A stretch of 64,000 nucleotides of DNA from Litoditis marina (lineage: Eukaryota > Nematoda > Chromadorea > Rhabditida > Rhabditidae), in NCBI GenBank assembly GCA_964036275.1, contig OZ038433.1, positions 52,717,902 through 52,781,901 on the forward strand, read 5' to 3'. The translations under genes and the position numbers were made by a program. This document shows, in pieces, positions 45,830 through 58,000 of this stretch. The notes under the pieces were generated by a model. It was not told the origin of the DNA. It saw nothing but the letters and a program-made list of their open reading frames with translations, and did no database searches. The stretch's first letter is position 1. Each line of letters opens with the position of its first letter.

Positions 45830-46050
45830 GACCGATTTTCCTAATTTTTTCACACACCATGTATTCAATAGATACCTAGCTCTCTCTTTTTTTAAATTTC
45901 GAAAAAATGTTTTATTTGAAGACTTTTGTGGTTTTAAAGCCAAAAATGGGTGCGCAATGGCCAAACCAAACACAACTCACACGCAGCGCTTCGCGCTGCG
46001 CGCGATTCAAATCGTCAACTTTTTAGATATTCCGCAATGGTGACAATTGG
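45830..46050. repeat. Dispersed repeat with GC-rich hairpin, copy 2 (inverted)
   Basis: It carries at 45982-46006 the reverse complement of the 25-base hairpin block found at 14317-14341, with matching flanks. Confidence 0.55.
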
Positions 46051-47300
46051 TTTTGTAAATTCTATTTAATACTCTATACTACTGAGATAAACTTTCCAAT
46101 ATTCCGGAACGATGAGGGATGAATTAGTGTTCATTCCACTAGTCAAAATATTTTGTACTCGTTCAATTTCCTTCCTATCTGTAATTGAACAACAAATTGT
46201 GGTTTCTTTTTGTTCGGCATAAATTTCCACGTCGCTTTTATCGCAGTAAGCAGAAAGTTAAAATTAAATCTTGCTCAATCGGTTTCGAGCTTCGTCGGAA
46301 AAGTGTAGCATAAGTTACCTATTTTCGCCGTAGCAACTACTCATTGTTCAAATTTTGGGAGCTTTCATACAATAGTTTGTCATTCTATTGCAATATCGAA
46401 ATTGGTACTACATCAGTTTTCACTGATATAAAGCTTAGGCGAAACAGTGAAGCGTAATAAATCACACGACAAAGACACGGCGGTGACTGATCGGTACTGG
46501 AAAAACCGTTCGGAATTTAAAACTGTAATTAGTTCTGTTCTCAGAGAATTACGCAAACTTATGAAACAACGTTTAGTTTTAAATTTATTCCCAAACTCAA
46601 CTTGTGAGAAGTATTTTCATTATAGGAGCCCGCATTTGTTGGACAAAATTCTCGGAAACAGTCTACATTCGTTAAAACTTTTGTACACAGTAAAATACAC
46701 GTATACTTAGTGGTCCGCGGAATTGTTACAAATTCTCGCACGTTGCTGTTCGTATTGTGATTATTTTTTTGGGCGAATCGTAATTTGATTGAGGGAAAAT
46801 TTTGTTACAACTAAAGTACATGCGTTCGCTCTACAAGTTTCTTCCAAACGTGAACTTTGGGAGAACGCTTTGTATCTGCCGCCGATATTGACGTTGAGCC
46901 ATATTTGAATGTCCGAGGTCAAGTAGGGATCGGAGCGTTCACTGGGTGATGTGGTCGGAATATGCTTAGGAGCAAATTGCTGTGATTTATGACGGTTCAC
47001 TGTTTCGCACAAGCTTTATATTGATGGAAACTTATGATCAGCTGGTAGAGTTATAATACGGCAACCTATTATTTCATATTTACGTTTGCAAATTGGTTCT
47101 TTTTCATAGAAAAATTGTTTGGGCTATACTCTAGCATTTAGATTGTGCTTCTGGTTACTAATGGGTAACGCGGTAACCGGATTGGAAGTCATTTTTGAAA
47201 ACACGTCTTTATCACGTAACCAATCGCGTGTGATTTGAAAACACTGAAAAAAGTGATCGTTTTATCTCACAAATAGATTTCATACTACATGAGAGCAGTA

Positions 47301-47480
47301 ATTTATATAGTTTTGTCCCCCGCCGGAATCGAACCTGCGAGCAAACGATTCGTAGCAGGGCGCTTACCACTACGCTTTTGGAGCACATAACGGGAAAGCT
47401 TCGGTAACGAAGACATGTGTACACAGCAAAAACTGAGATATACAGTACCCTCCCGCCTTTTCGTTGGCGACGACTATAAT
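47301..47480 (-). mobile_element. tRNA-derived SINE-like element, family B, copy 5
   Basis: On the minus strand an A-box-like AAGCGTAGTGGTAAGCG and a B box GCAGGTTCGATTCC are both intact, and the leader ATAGTCGTCGCCAACG ... GGCGGGAGGGTACTGTATAT is complete. It is the best-preserved copy in the window. Confidence 0.72.
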
Positions 47481-50400
47481 GTGATTTCAACTATCCAATG
47501 GTGGAGTAGCACTAATCATCGACAAGTGCTCGTATTTTCAGCTCAACGGCGAGACTTCTGGTTCGAAGGGATTAACTGATTACATAAAGTTATGCTACGG
47601 GACTACAAGTTTCATGAGACAAAACATACAGAAATGAAATATGTAACCAAAAGAATTTTAGATCATCTGAAGTGATACATTAGTATATAGTAAAAAGAAT
47701 CGCGTAGACTCGGAATAGGTTCAAAGCCAGAGTCTCAGGTGCATGTAGACGTAGAAGTGAATAAATAAACATGGGAGAATCATTCAGAAAGATCAGATTG
47801 GAACAGCGTATTATTGTAACTTTCCCGACATATGTGAAGAAGAAGGAACTAAATTCAATATATCTAATCTGGAGATTAGGGACACTTTCGAATACGAGCA
47901 CTGGTAAGTTTTCGGAAAAACTAGTTCCTGGTCACAAATATTAATGGCTGTATATTTATTGTGACAATATATTCCGGTATCATGTCATTATACTGAAATA
48001 TGCTATTTTCATGTGAGTTTTATCAGTCACGAGCGCAGTAGCGATCTCACACAGTCATTTATATTGTGACTGAAACCTTCAGATAAAAGAAGCGAGCAGG
48101 AGAAGTGTGAAAAGGATTGATTATTCACGTTTTGATTTTTACAGTGTTCTGAAATGCCTAATACTTACGACCTCATTTCCAGTGATGTATAGACGAGTAA
48201 TACGCGATTGAAAGTTTCTTACGTTCTGAATTTACTCACGAAAATATTCTGTGAAGTTGCCAGGGTATTGAAATCGTAAACGTGAAAAAGTCGAGACGTG
48301 TACTATGGTGGAACTTCATAACCACGTATATGCCACAAGTGTTATAACACGACTACACGAGAGTTGAAAAACATTCATTTGGTACTGTCGTAGGCTTTGA
48401 GGCTGAACAGATCTTGTGCAAACTATGTTTTGAAAACCGGCAAGTTAGTTGGTGATTTTGTTTTTGATAGTCATGTGGTAAAATATTCAGAGCATCTTAA
48501 GAAGATCAAACAACAACAAAGATGAGATAAAAAAACAGGATGCTAACACTGTCATCATGATTGAAACCGCTTTCAGGGATCGGTTCATGCGGGGCAGCCA
48601 CTAATGTCTCGAGAATCTCTGTCACGCGATACGCTCTCCCTCTTTGCATACAAAACAACCTGTGAACTGTTCTTGTGAGAAAAGCTCTTAGCAAAATATA
48701 ACGCGGAACTGCTCCTTGCCCTTTTCTCCTATACTCTGAAAAAACTTTGCAACTTTGCAACCAAGACTCGTCAATTTTGTAACTTAAAATACCGGGCTCG
48801 CTCGATTTGTAACTTAAAATACCTTGGTCAGCCAGATGTCGCCTGTACTGTTTGAAATTCATAAGGAGATGCAGGCTAATTCGACACCAGTATTTGAGCC
48901 TGCATCATCTCCGGTATTTTAAGCTGCCAGAAGATACTTTACAACCTAGATCACCAGTGTTTTTCAAGTGTTCTACGCAAATTCTACGCATTTGCGTAGA
49001 ACAAGTGACATATGTTACTTTTCACGTGTTTACAACTTGAAATGCTGGTTTTAGTGCAGGTGAAGTCTTATTTTGGCTGCAACCGTTTTCACAGGAGGGA
49101 GGGTGGAACGGGCACCCATCCCTCATGACGAAGAGATAAACATCTAGAGACTGACGGCTCGTTTTCGTCACCTTTTTCGTCTTTGACGGTGTCCATAAAA
49201 TCTTCCCAGCCGACCGTTTACGAGAGGGTTTATACTAGCAAACGGAGGCACAAGGTCAGTATTCCGTAGAAGTAATTAACCGTGACAAAAAGGGCAGCAC
49301 CGGCGCGCGGTCAAGTATACAAAACGCACCTTCTTGGTCACAAAATGGGTTGGATAACAGAAACTACTTGACGATAGGGACTAAAGCATTGGTAGAGACA
49401 GATGCATACCTGAGCTTTTGAGATGATAACCGTTTCAGAAAGGTTTGAGGTATAGGAGAGCGGATCAATTGTCTACTTCTCTACCAAAGTTACAGGGAAC
49501 ATTGAGTTTCTTCTACCAACAAGTGAAAATTATGATAAGCAAACTTCAGCTATGGTTTTGACTAGTAAAAGTCGTGTTTTTCGGTTGGATAGTTTGTTGA
49601 ATCGCACAATCACAATCATTTCAAGGGTTAGTTTGAAAATGTATAAGTGAAGGGGAGTCAAATGTCCTTGCAACAGGGATGCAACCAGATGGGTGCATTC
49701 GACTGTCATATATCAGCCAGCTGTTCCGCGCATAAGCAACATGATGACCATTATATAGTCATAGTGAAACATTGACGTGATCTTCCGAGAAAAGTATGTT
49801 GGTTGCTCGGCCAGTTTCAACAAAAACGTTACAACACACATTAAAACGTTGATAATGATCCTAACAATGAAAATAAATCGGAGTGTACTTTTCTGTGTCT
49901 GTCTGCGTATCTTCCGTGCTTTTTCTGGCCATTGCAGCGAATGACTATTCTTTCCTTCTATAAAACGCCAGTACTACCTTACCAAGGCAAATTCTGAATG
50001 AGCGAGAGCAAGATAGAAATAAGACGTAACAAGTTGGAGTGAAAAAAAACTGTTCGATTTTCTCAAACAATTGCTTGTTGGAACTCATTCCAGCTTCTGT
50101 TAGACAAACAATGTTATGTTGAAAACCATTTATTGTAGCTAGATACACCGCGTGAGGTGTTTTATGTATTTGTTTCACAAGGACAAACTGTAGTTTCTCA
50201 GGTAACCTGAAAAGAGAAACCGAAAAATAGGTTAGATAATAATTACAATAAAACACGCGAGAGATAACATAAAATGCAGATGTATGTGTCCTCATCCGCT
50301 TGAGCTTTAAACGGATTGTCAGCGCCTTCCTTAGTGTTCGTGAAATGGCTTTTGGTGCATCTGGCGAGGCCAGTGATTCAACAAGGGACTTGAATTCGAC

Positions 50401-51177
50401 CAATTTGGCACTAATGTTGGTGAATTCTATTTCTTATGGTTTTTTATAGGGTGAATTATATATGTAACCGGAGTTTTAGGTAGCCCAAACGGTCTCCGGG
50501 GACCCTTTTTTCAGCTTTTCCGAATAGGTAACCGGCTGGTAACCTCAAATGAAAACGGTCACCTGCTTTTCTAAGTTTTCACCGTTAGTTTATACGATGC
50601 CTGAATTTTGGGTTCAGATAACGGTTAGTTCACCTACTGAAAATAAGTTACCACTCATGATGTATTCAAATACAATGGAAGTGAGGTCTTGTAACACAAT
50701 TAGAAAGATAATAGATTCTCTTTTCGAAGTTAGTAGATTTGCAGTGAAGATCAAACATAGACCAAAACATTCTCAGAATGTTCTCAATCACAAGTGATGG
50801 TAAGGATTGGCATATAACGAACAACGCAATCAACTGTTTCCATCATTCTACATAAGTACCTAGATAGAAGGGAGGTGTTCGTATGTTCTTTTTTTCTCGT
50901 AAGTAGCAGAAAATAGGTTGGATAAATGTTCCCCTAGATTCTTCGAATGTGAGCATTCATTATTTCAGATGGAATATTAATTAAATTCACTTAACTACCT
51001 AAAAACCATTTGGTTTTCGTTCACACATCGCCGCGCTCGGTTTAAAGGCTGCACCCAGGATTTAGCGAAAACCATTCCGTGCGGGACCCGCAATTGAACA
51101 CTTATGATCGATAATTGGAAAAAGTTGATATTTTTGTATGAGTTTTCATTAATTATTTGAAAGAGAATATTATGATT

Positions 51178-51302
51178 TCTCTGAACTAAGCTTTTGGGCT
51201 CTGAATCAGCCAAACCCTCGGAGAAAAACGTGTTTTAAATTTTCAAATGATCACAACTTATTATTCCATATACCAATCTTTCTCAAAAGCTTAGTTCAGA
51301 GA
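51178..51302. mobile_element. Short inverted-repeat element
   Basis: The sequence TCTCTGAACTAAGCTTTTG at 51178-51196 is repeated as its exact reverse complement at 51284-51302, giving a 125-bp unit with 19-bp ends. Confidence 0.65.
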
Positions 51303-51685
51303 GTATGATACGTGCTCATAATTATCAGATAAAAATATTTCTCATATAACTCCCAGCTCTTAAGATTATCTGTCGGAAGTTGGTTTCTGACCCACAGAGA
51401 ACATTATTCGTGCCCCAATGCTAAGTCCGCATCGCTGATCAAAACGTCGATCAAGAACAGTTTTGTTGTTGCAACATCGTTGATTTCACATACATGTTAA
51501 TTCTTATTGTTTTAATAGATTGTTGTAATTTTTGATACTTTCAACTTCTAACGAAGTCTATTAGCAACGTAGACGTAATTTGAATGGTCAGAAATGCGTT
51601 AATTGTATATGCTTCGCTTACTTGCACAGCAATTGTTTGTTTTTTTCAAAATTTAGGTAACATAACTAATCTGATATATTTACAG

Positions 51686-53506
51686 AGAGGAAATGTGAAG
51701 GTGATCGTCCTTGCCCGGTCAGCTGTGGCGTGGCGAAGCGGCAACAGTTTCCGGTAAGTGAGATTCGTTTAAATATAGTCTTACAGGATTGCATTTGTTG
51801 TTTCAATTTATTAGAACTGATAATTTGATATTATGCGAATGAATGCTACTGAGTAACACATATATTTAACACATCCGTCTAATTCACGACCGGTGTTGAT
51901 ATATCAGTACATAGATTAACCGTATAAGTGAAAATATACACAAAACACCAAATTCCTACAAGCAACGTACTCTAATATCGTAGGTTATCATTTACCTGAT
52001 ATAAACTTTCACAAACGGTCATTTATGAATTCAATAAGTAGTTGATAAATTCTCAATCATTATCATTATCAGGACGGAGCAATGTTGACTTCAAGTTGTG
52101 TCGGTACAGAATTGTTGCTCTTGTATTCACTTGGCGAATAATTTGCATCAACTTCTCGCTTCCAGTACGTGAATTGTGGAATTGGGCCGCAACTTTGTTC
52201 CACGGTACATGGCCACTTTCAAGGAATTGCTCGGAGAAGTGTCCCAAGGTGCCCCACCGTTCCGCGAATTCGAAGGTGTGATCTTAAGCAAAATGTTATT
52301 GCATTGATTTTTTTCTGTATGGAACCTATAAATTAGAGGAGTACAGAGTTCAGGTATCCTAGGGCCTGAGGTACCTAAATTATCGTTGCGCGCGACAAAA
52401 GAGACTAAAACATGTGGAACGTATGAAAATGAAGTTTGTGAATATGAATGAACCCGATATTTATCAGTTTCTCTGGAATAGCTCTATTATATGACCTCCC
52501 TCTTCAATTGTGATACACCTTCGTCAGCCAAACGTGTTCATGTGCATACTATGGAAATTTTGGAATACCAAATCCAAATGTATCGGGATACTGATTCAGA
52601 AGCACATTTTTGAAAATACGCTCTGCAGCATAAATGATAAGATAAGCAATTTTCTTAACGATCACATGCGAAATCCAAGCACACTTAGCACTCACTCGTC
52701 AAATTGTGAATTTTCGGGCTGATGCGAATGTTGGGCAGTTGCGCTCTCAGAATTCGGACAAGCCTAGATGTTGCCAATTTCAGGTTCCTCAGTTCCTCTT
52801 CCGACAGAAATTTCACTGCACTGTAAGACTGAATCAGTCGAAGAGGACCACACACCTGAAGGTACATTTATTTGAAATCTTCGAAACCTATTCTTAGGAA
52901 ATTCGCTCTCGTACATTCATTCTCATCCGTCAAAATGTTCAGTGCTCGTGCTTAAAGAACAAGAAATGTGTATGAACTGGGCTGTAATTTTATGTGTATA
53001 TTTGCGTTACGTCAATTTTGGGACACTCACATTTATATATTTCTATAATCCTATATTTATAATCCTATAATCCTATATTTATAATCCTATATTTTGCCCG
53101 CTGTTCCTTCAGTCTTTTACCGTATTCCCATTACCACTTTCTCCATTGATCTTCCCTATAGAGAAAAGTTTGACATTTGAGCCCTACAACTCTAACACCA
53201 TTGATCCGCTTAAGACAGTTTTGTGGAAGGTTGTTACAGACAGGTTTAACCTTGTTATTGTTATTCACAAACGTGTGAGTCTAGTTAGAGTGGGGATGTG
53301 CCGTGTGAACCAACTCTCTTCTCCTCATTTTTAAATTTCAATACCTAGAATACGAACTCCAATCTAATTTCATTATTTGTCGAGTAACAATGTTTGTTTT
53401 TCAGCATTCCGAGGGGGGTGATTTGGTCCAGTTCACTTCAGACTTCCATCCAGCTACGGCGATCAGTAAAAAAAGATCAGATATAAAGGCGCTAGCTGCT
53501 CTATAA
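51686..53506 (+). CDS. Unidentified plus-strand gene, 3' part; cysteine-bearing
   Basis: A chain of in-phase exons can be read: 51686-51753 (RKCEGDRPCPVSCGVAKRQQ...), 52166-52204 (YVNCGIGPQLCST), 52784-52822, 53113-53229 (... KSLTFEPYNSNTIDPLKTVL...) and 53405-53506, ending in TAA. The last two exons are the best supported, with clear TTCAG acceptors. The second exon could instead run to 52276 and the fourth could start at 53162, which would change the phases. PCPVSCG recalls the start of a thrombospondin type 1 repeat, but one motif is not enough. No upstream exon was found and no function is claimed. Confidence 0.35.
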
Positions 53507-53676
53507 TTGTTCCATTATCGAGACATCTAGTGAGCTAGAGTAGTTGTCATATATCTAATTGAGCTCGCTCTAATTAAGATGAGCATTCTTCATTTCAAGA
53601 TTGATGTTTATCACGTGTTTGTTTTATCATTTTCATATACATTCTCTAACAAATAATGACAATAATATTTATTTTT

Positions 53677-54378
53677 TTAAACGATTTTCTTGTCCAATCG
53701 AGATTCTTCTCCTCCGCGTTCACCAGCTCGTCTCTGGAGATCTGCAATGAATGAAATTGAAACCACATTTCGATTGCCTAAGAAGAACCAACACTTACAT
53801 GCAAAATTCAAAAATTACAATCATTTTCATTGCGGAACCGGGTAAGAAAAGCAGAAAGCAAAAGTTTGGATGATCGAAAAGTGTAGCACGTAGGTGTTGG
53901 TTCGTTCTCAAGAAAGAATCATATTTCTCCACACGACATAGCTATATAGCAGTCTGTACTCGCGCATAAGTGGTTCAATAGTGTTCATAGATTGCGTTTC
54001 TGTCGAACGGAGTTTTTGTCAATATAAAGTACTACTTTCTATGTGTAAAGATAGAATAGAACACTAGCTTATCGGTGTTGTTTTTTTAGAGCACCATTTT
54101 ACTCATGATATTCATTGTATAATGTCTTTTTAGGATTAATTGAATCAATATTGTTTACGGTTAACGCACACCCATTTGACACATTAAATTTTGCTCTCGA
54201 TTACGATTGACATACCATGAATTTTCTATTTTTCATTGGAAAACCGTTTCCCTATTCAAATGGAACAAATAATTGTCACATGCATAAAATAAAATGAAAT
54301 GAATACCTGGCGAAGCGTATGAATGATCATTTGTGGAAAGATCGTTCGGGTTGGACGGTCCTGGAGGCATCCACGGTT
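53677..54378 (-). CDS. Two candidate exons of an unidentified minus-strand gene
   Basis: Exon 54378-54307 has a TTTCAG acceptor and a CCAG|GTATTC donor; exon 53741-53677 follows a TTGCAG acceptor. In phase 1 they read PWMPPGPSNPNDLSTNDHS... then DLQRRAGERGGEESRLDKKIV and stop. In phase 0 they are also open (...ISRDELVNAEEKNLDWTRKSF), so the frame is not settled. The upstream exons, expected above 54400, were not found with confidence. The gene would lie head to head with CWC22. Confidence 0.3.
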
Positions 54379-55042
54379 CTGAAATACACTGAATTTAGGA
54401 AGAACATAAAAGAACTTAGTCAAAGCTTATAAACTCACAAAAATACCTATTTAAAATACTGAATTTAATTTGTTTTATTCAAAAACTTAATTCATTTTGG
54501 AAATTATAGAGCACAGCTAATATAAGGCTACCGGAGCGCAATCGTGGCAGGAGTCAGCCACCTCAAAAGCAAGCAGTCCTTTAACTCCTATGACGGCTTC
54601 GGCGAGGTGTGGCGACGCGTTCAAATTGACTGGCATATTTTTCTGGGTTGGCTGTGTACGGTGTTATTCCATACTACGCAACTACGACTCGATGTTTCGC
54701 CGAAAATCCGATTATTTTCGAATTTGAAAAATAAATAAAACGCGTGTCCAACACTCATTTTTCTTCCCATGTTGTCTCCTTTTCTTTGTCATCTTCGTCA
54801 TATATCCAATTCCCTGTATTCTTCTGAGAGTACGGTGAAAAAACAAACCTATACTGATTTTGAACGAATTCGGATACTTTGTTATTTACAATAACACCTT
54901 AAAATATTTTGTTGTCCCTGCGTTTTATGGAGTGACTGCCAATTTCGGCCTATTCAGTCGAGTCTTTTCCCTTCCTTATTTCATACCGTTGCATACTTAA
55001 ATCGCATTGTTTTTCAAATGTTATCATCCTACAGGCAGAAGC
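54379..55042. other. Upstream region of the CWC22-like gene
   Basis: It contains a GC-richer stretch at 54540-54640, open on both strands, and a minus-strand open frame ending near 54763 (...NTGNWIYDEDDKEKETTWEEK) whose splice acceptor is poor. Either could be part of the minus-strand gene at 53677-54378. A CCTACAG acceptor-like site ends at 55034, 8 bases before the CWC22 ATG. Confidence 0.3.
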
Positions 55043-58000
55043 ATGTCTTCTACTCAATCTCGGAGTCCCAGTCCCAAGTCGCCCAGTCATAGTCCTCCCC
55101 CGGTGGAGGTGGCCGAGAAAGTTGACGAGGAAACTGTGAAGAAACGTGTACCGATCAGAGCTCCGGTTGGTTGAAAGTCAAAAGCTCGTACCCCAGTAAA
55201 CTTGTCCGAATAGTCAGAAAACTATGACTCGTTTCCGATTAAAAATTAGGCTTTTTCTCGTTTATAAAAACAACGAGAAAAGGGCTAATTTTTAATCGGA
55301 AACGAGGAAAGTAGTCAGTGTTCATGCAAAATCATTAATTTTCACGTGTTTCAGTCTGAAAATGGAGTCTTTTGTATCGAGTCGGACTTTACTGGTGTAC
55401 GCAAATGCTCTTGAGATAATGAAAACGTGTATTGTGATCAAGTTCACATATATAGTTCTTCATAATTGACTATCATAGGTATTTGTCTGACATCGATTCA
55501 TGATTGGATTGGGCGTTTGGGCGAGGAGGCGTATTTCATTTCAGCCCACTACCCAGTTGCACTCCAATTTATAGTTTAGCAGCTTATTGGAGACATAGAG
55601 TAGCTTTTCCCAGTACAAAGTACAGGAAAGTTACAAAATAGGGTGGATAGTAAGAAAAACGAGGTATTGTTATTGTAAATACGGTGATTTCAGACTCGCA
55701 GTCCGAGTCCTGTGCCGGTTCGTGAGAATCGCGGTTCTCGTTCGCCTACTCCCGGAGATGAGGAAGGTCGGGACGAGGTAATGAGTGTTCACTCCGACGA
55801 TGAAACTGCAAAGTGAGTTTATTACTATCCTATTCTAACCATACTATTATAAAATGGAGTATAATCTTACTTCCATACCGGAAATGTTCACTTTTTACCC
55901 CCACCCTCAAACTTTTGTATCACTTTTGATGTATTGAATTTTTATCAGCTACAATACCCCTAAAGTAATACAAACTGGGAAAGGTGGGTAAAACGTCCAT
56001 GTTCCCCCATTTCTCTAATGAATAGTGAGTATGAGTATATATTCAAAATGAGATAGTGAACACCCCTAAAAAACATGTTATTTATGATCACGAATTTGTG
56101 AACACTCATGATTTTGCCTTCAAAATAGGTTAATGCTTTTCCGACAGTTCTGACAATCTAGAACTTGATTTTGTCCAACCATACACCAGTGAAGTTGTCC
56201 GAATAGTCAGAAAAATTCGAAAAGCGGACTACTTTTTCGCCGAAAAGGAGAAAGTCAGTTGATTTTTTGATAAAAAAGCATACATTTTCACGTCTTTACA
56301 TCTGAAAGCAGACTACTCTTTGTCGCTTAGTCAGACCTTACTGGTGTTCGAGTCCAACCACGTCTATTACAGGGTTGGCCGTCGTTCCCGTTCTCCTTCC
56401 CCCAAAAGACGTTCCTCTCGCAGCCCCAGAAGAAATGATCGTCGAGACAGGGATCGAGGAAGCGACAGGTGCGCATACTCCAGTAAAGTGGTCCGCGTCC
56501 GAAAAGTCAGAATGAATCTTGGCCTCTATCTGAATCTGTCATAAACGAGAAAATTTGTGTACCTTTCCTACAAAATCATTAGTTGAAAACGGACTACTTT
56601 TTGTCGAATAGTCGGTCCTGACAGGTGTATGCAGGTTCGTTGTTTAGTTGGATTTGAGTAGTTAGATAGATATATTTTTTTCAGCAAAATCAAACAACAG
56701 ACAACAGCTCTTTTTCGTTTGTGTTCTGTGGAACTTGAGAATGTTAAACTATGATAGTCGTTTATTAGTAATCTTCTGAATCGCGCTCTCACTGTTGTTC
56801 TGTTGACATTACGAATAGGCAGATTAATTCTGAAAACGAGCTCCTTTTTCGCTAAAAACGAGAAAATTTGTCTATGTTGAAAGAAAAGTCTTAAGTTTTC
56901 ATCTGTTTAAATCTTGAAACGAGTAACGGACTCCTTTTTGTCTAATAGTCTGCTGTTGTATCTTCGGACCCATACTGATTTATGGAAGAAGTTTATTGAT
57001 TTCGTTTTAGACATCGAGAGGATAGGAGACGCAGAGACCGCTCAAGAAGCAGGGATCGTGGAAGGAGCGACAGGTTTGTGCAGATTATAGAATTGAGCTG
57101 GTTATCGATCAGGCTTGACCGCAAAGTTGACTCATTCTCTCTAAAATTTGAAATGTAATGTACTGGAAAACGTGAACGTATGTTGCGAAGTTGACGACAG
57201 AAATCAACCAAAAAGAGTAGCAATCTCCCTAGCCTCAAAAACGTTGTACTTCGTGCAAAATATCTCCACCTAATTGTAAGGTAGTTTTAGTTCTGATTCC
57301 TGAGCACGAGAATCCTGAGATACTGATTCTTGAGATAAGACAATCATATCCTGTTTGGCTCAAGGTTCATGTGGAACTGTAGACTGTTAAGAACAACGTG
57401 GAAGTGCAAGGAACAAAAATTTCTTTTTCTTCCATGAAAACAATTATTCTGGGCCAAGAAAGACCGTTCTGTTTGTTTGCAGACGACGCAGTTCAGTCTC
57501 TCCGAAAAGATCTCGCCGTGATGACTCGAAGGAAAAGGAAAAATCGCCGGTGCCGCCGAAAAGTAGGCAGTTTGTTAACGGTTTTCGTTATTTGTGCGGG
57601 TTTTCTCTGTAAACCGGACTGACTTTTTCGAAAATTGGGAAAACACTGTTCATTCCTGATGCAAAATTGAAAAGCATTTTCAGTAGGAAAACTCTCGTTT
57701 GGGTAATCTGTCATATGATATATTCCTTAACTATGGCTCCAGTCATATACTAGTTACCTCTGTTTTCAGAAGTTGCTCCCCCGAAAGAGAAAAAGGAGCC
57801 GGTAGATCTTCTCAGAACCCGCGCCGGTGGTGCCTATATCCCGCCCGCAAAACTGAAGCTCATGCAGGATCAGATTGCCGATAAGGTAACTTACAATTGT
57901 TAAACACCGTAGCAGAGTTACACCTTATTTATCATTTTTCTTCTATATATTCATTTTCACGTAAATGGAGTGTCAGATATACCAATGTGGAAAGACACGT

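Larger units (their letters stand above)
46051..51685. other. Gene-poor region, right part
   Basis: A SINE-like copy lies at 47301-47480 and an inverted-repeat pair at 51178-51302. Minus-strand open frames at 46761-47012, 48506-48862 and 49945-50403 (the last about 150 codons) look somewhat protein-like, for example LPEKLQFVLVKQIHKTPHAV after a TTTCAG near 50208. Their number and length are near what chance gives in this base composition and no family was recognised. An unrecognised minus-strand gene between 46.7 and 50.4 kb is possible. Confidence 0.35.

Noticed and set aside
49945..50403. Minus-strand open frame of about 152 codons with protein-like composition
   Set aside because: No recognised family, and exons could not be linked in phase to neighbours; kept only as a remark on the region.
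54763..54830. Minus-strand MTKKRRQHGKKN, reminiscent of the start of ribosomal protein S26
   Set aside because: No donor follows, and the rest of S26 (zinc-binding RCTNC and onward) is absent nearby.
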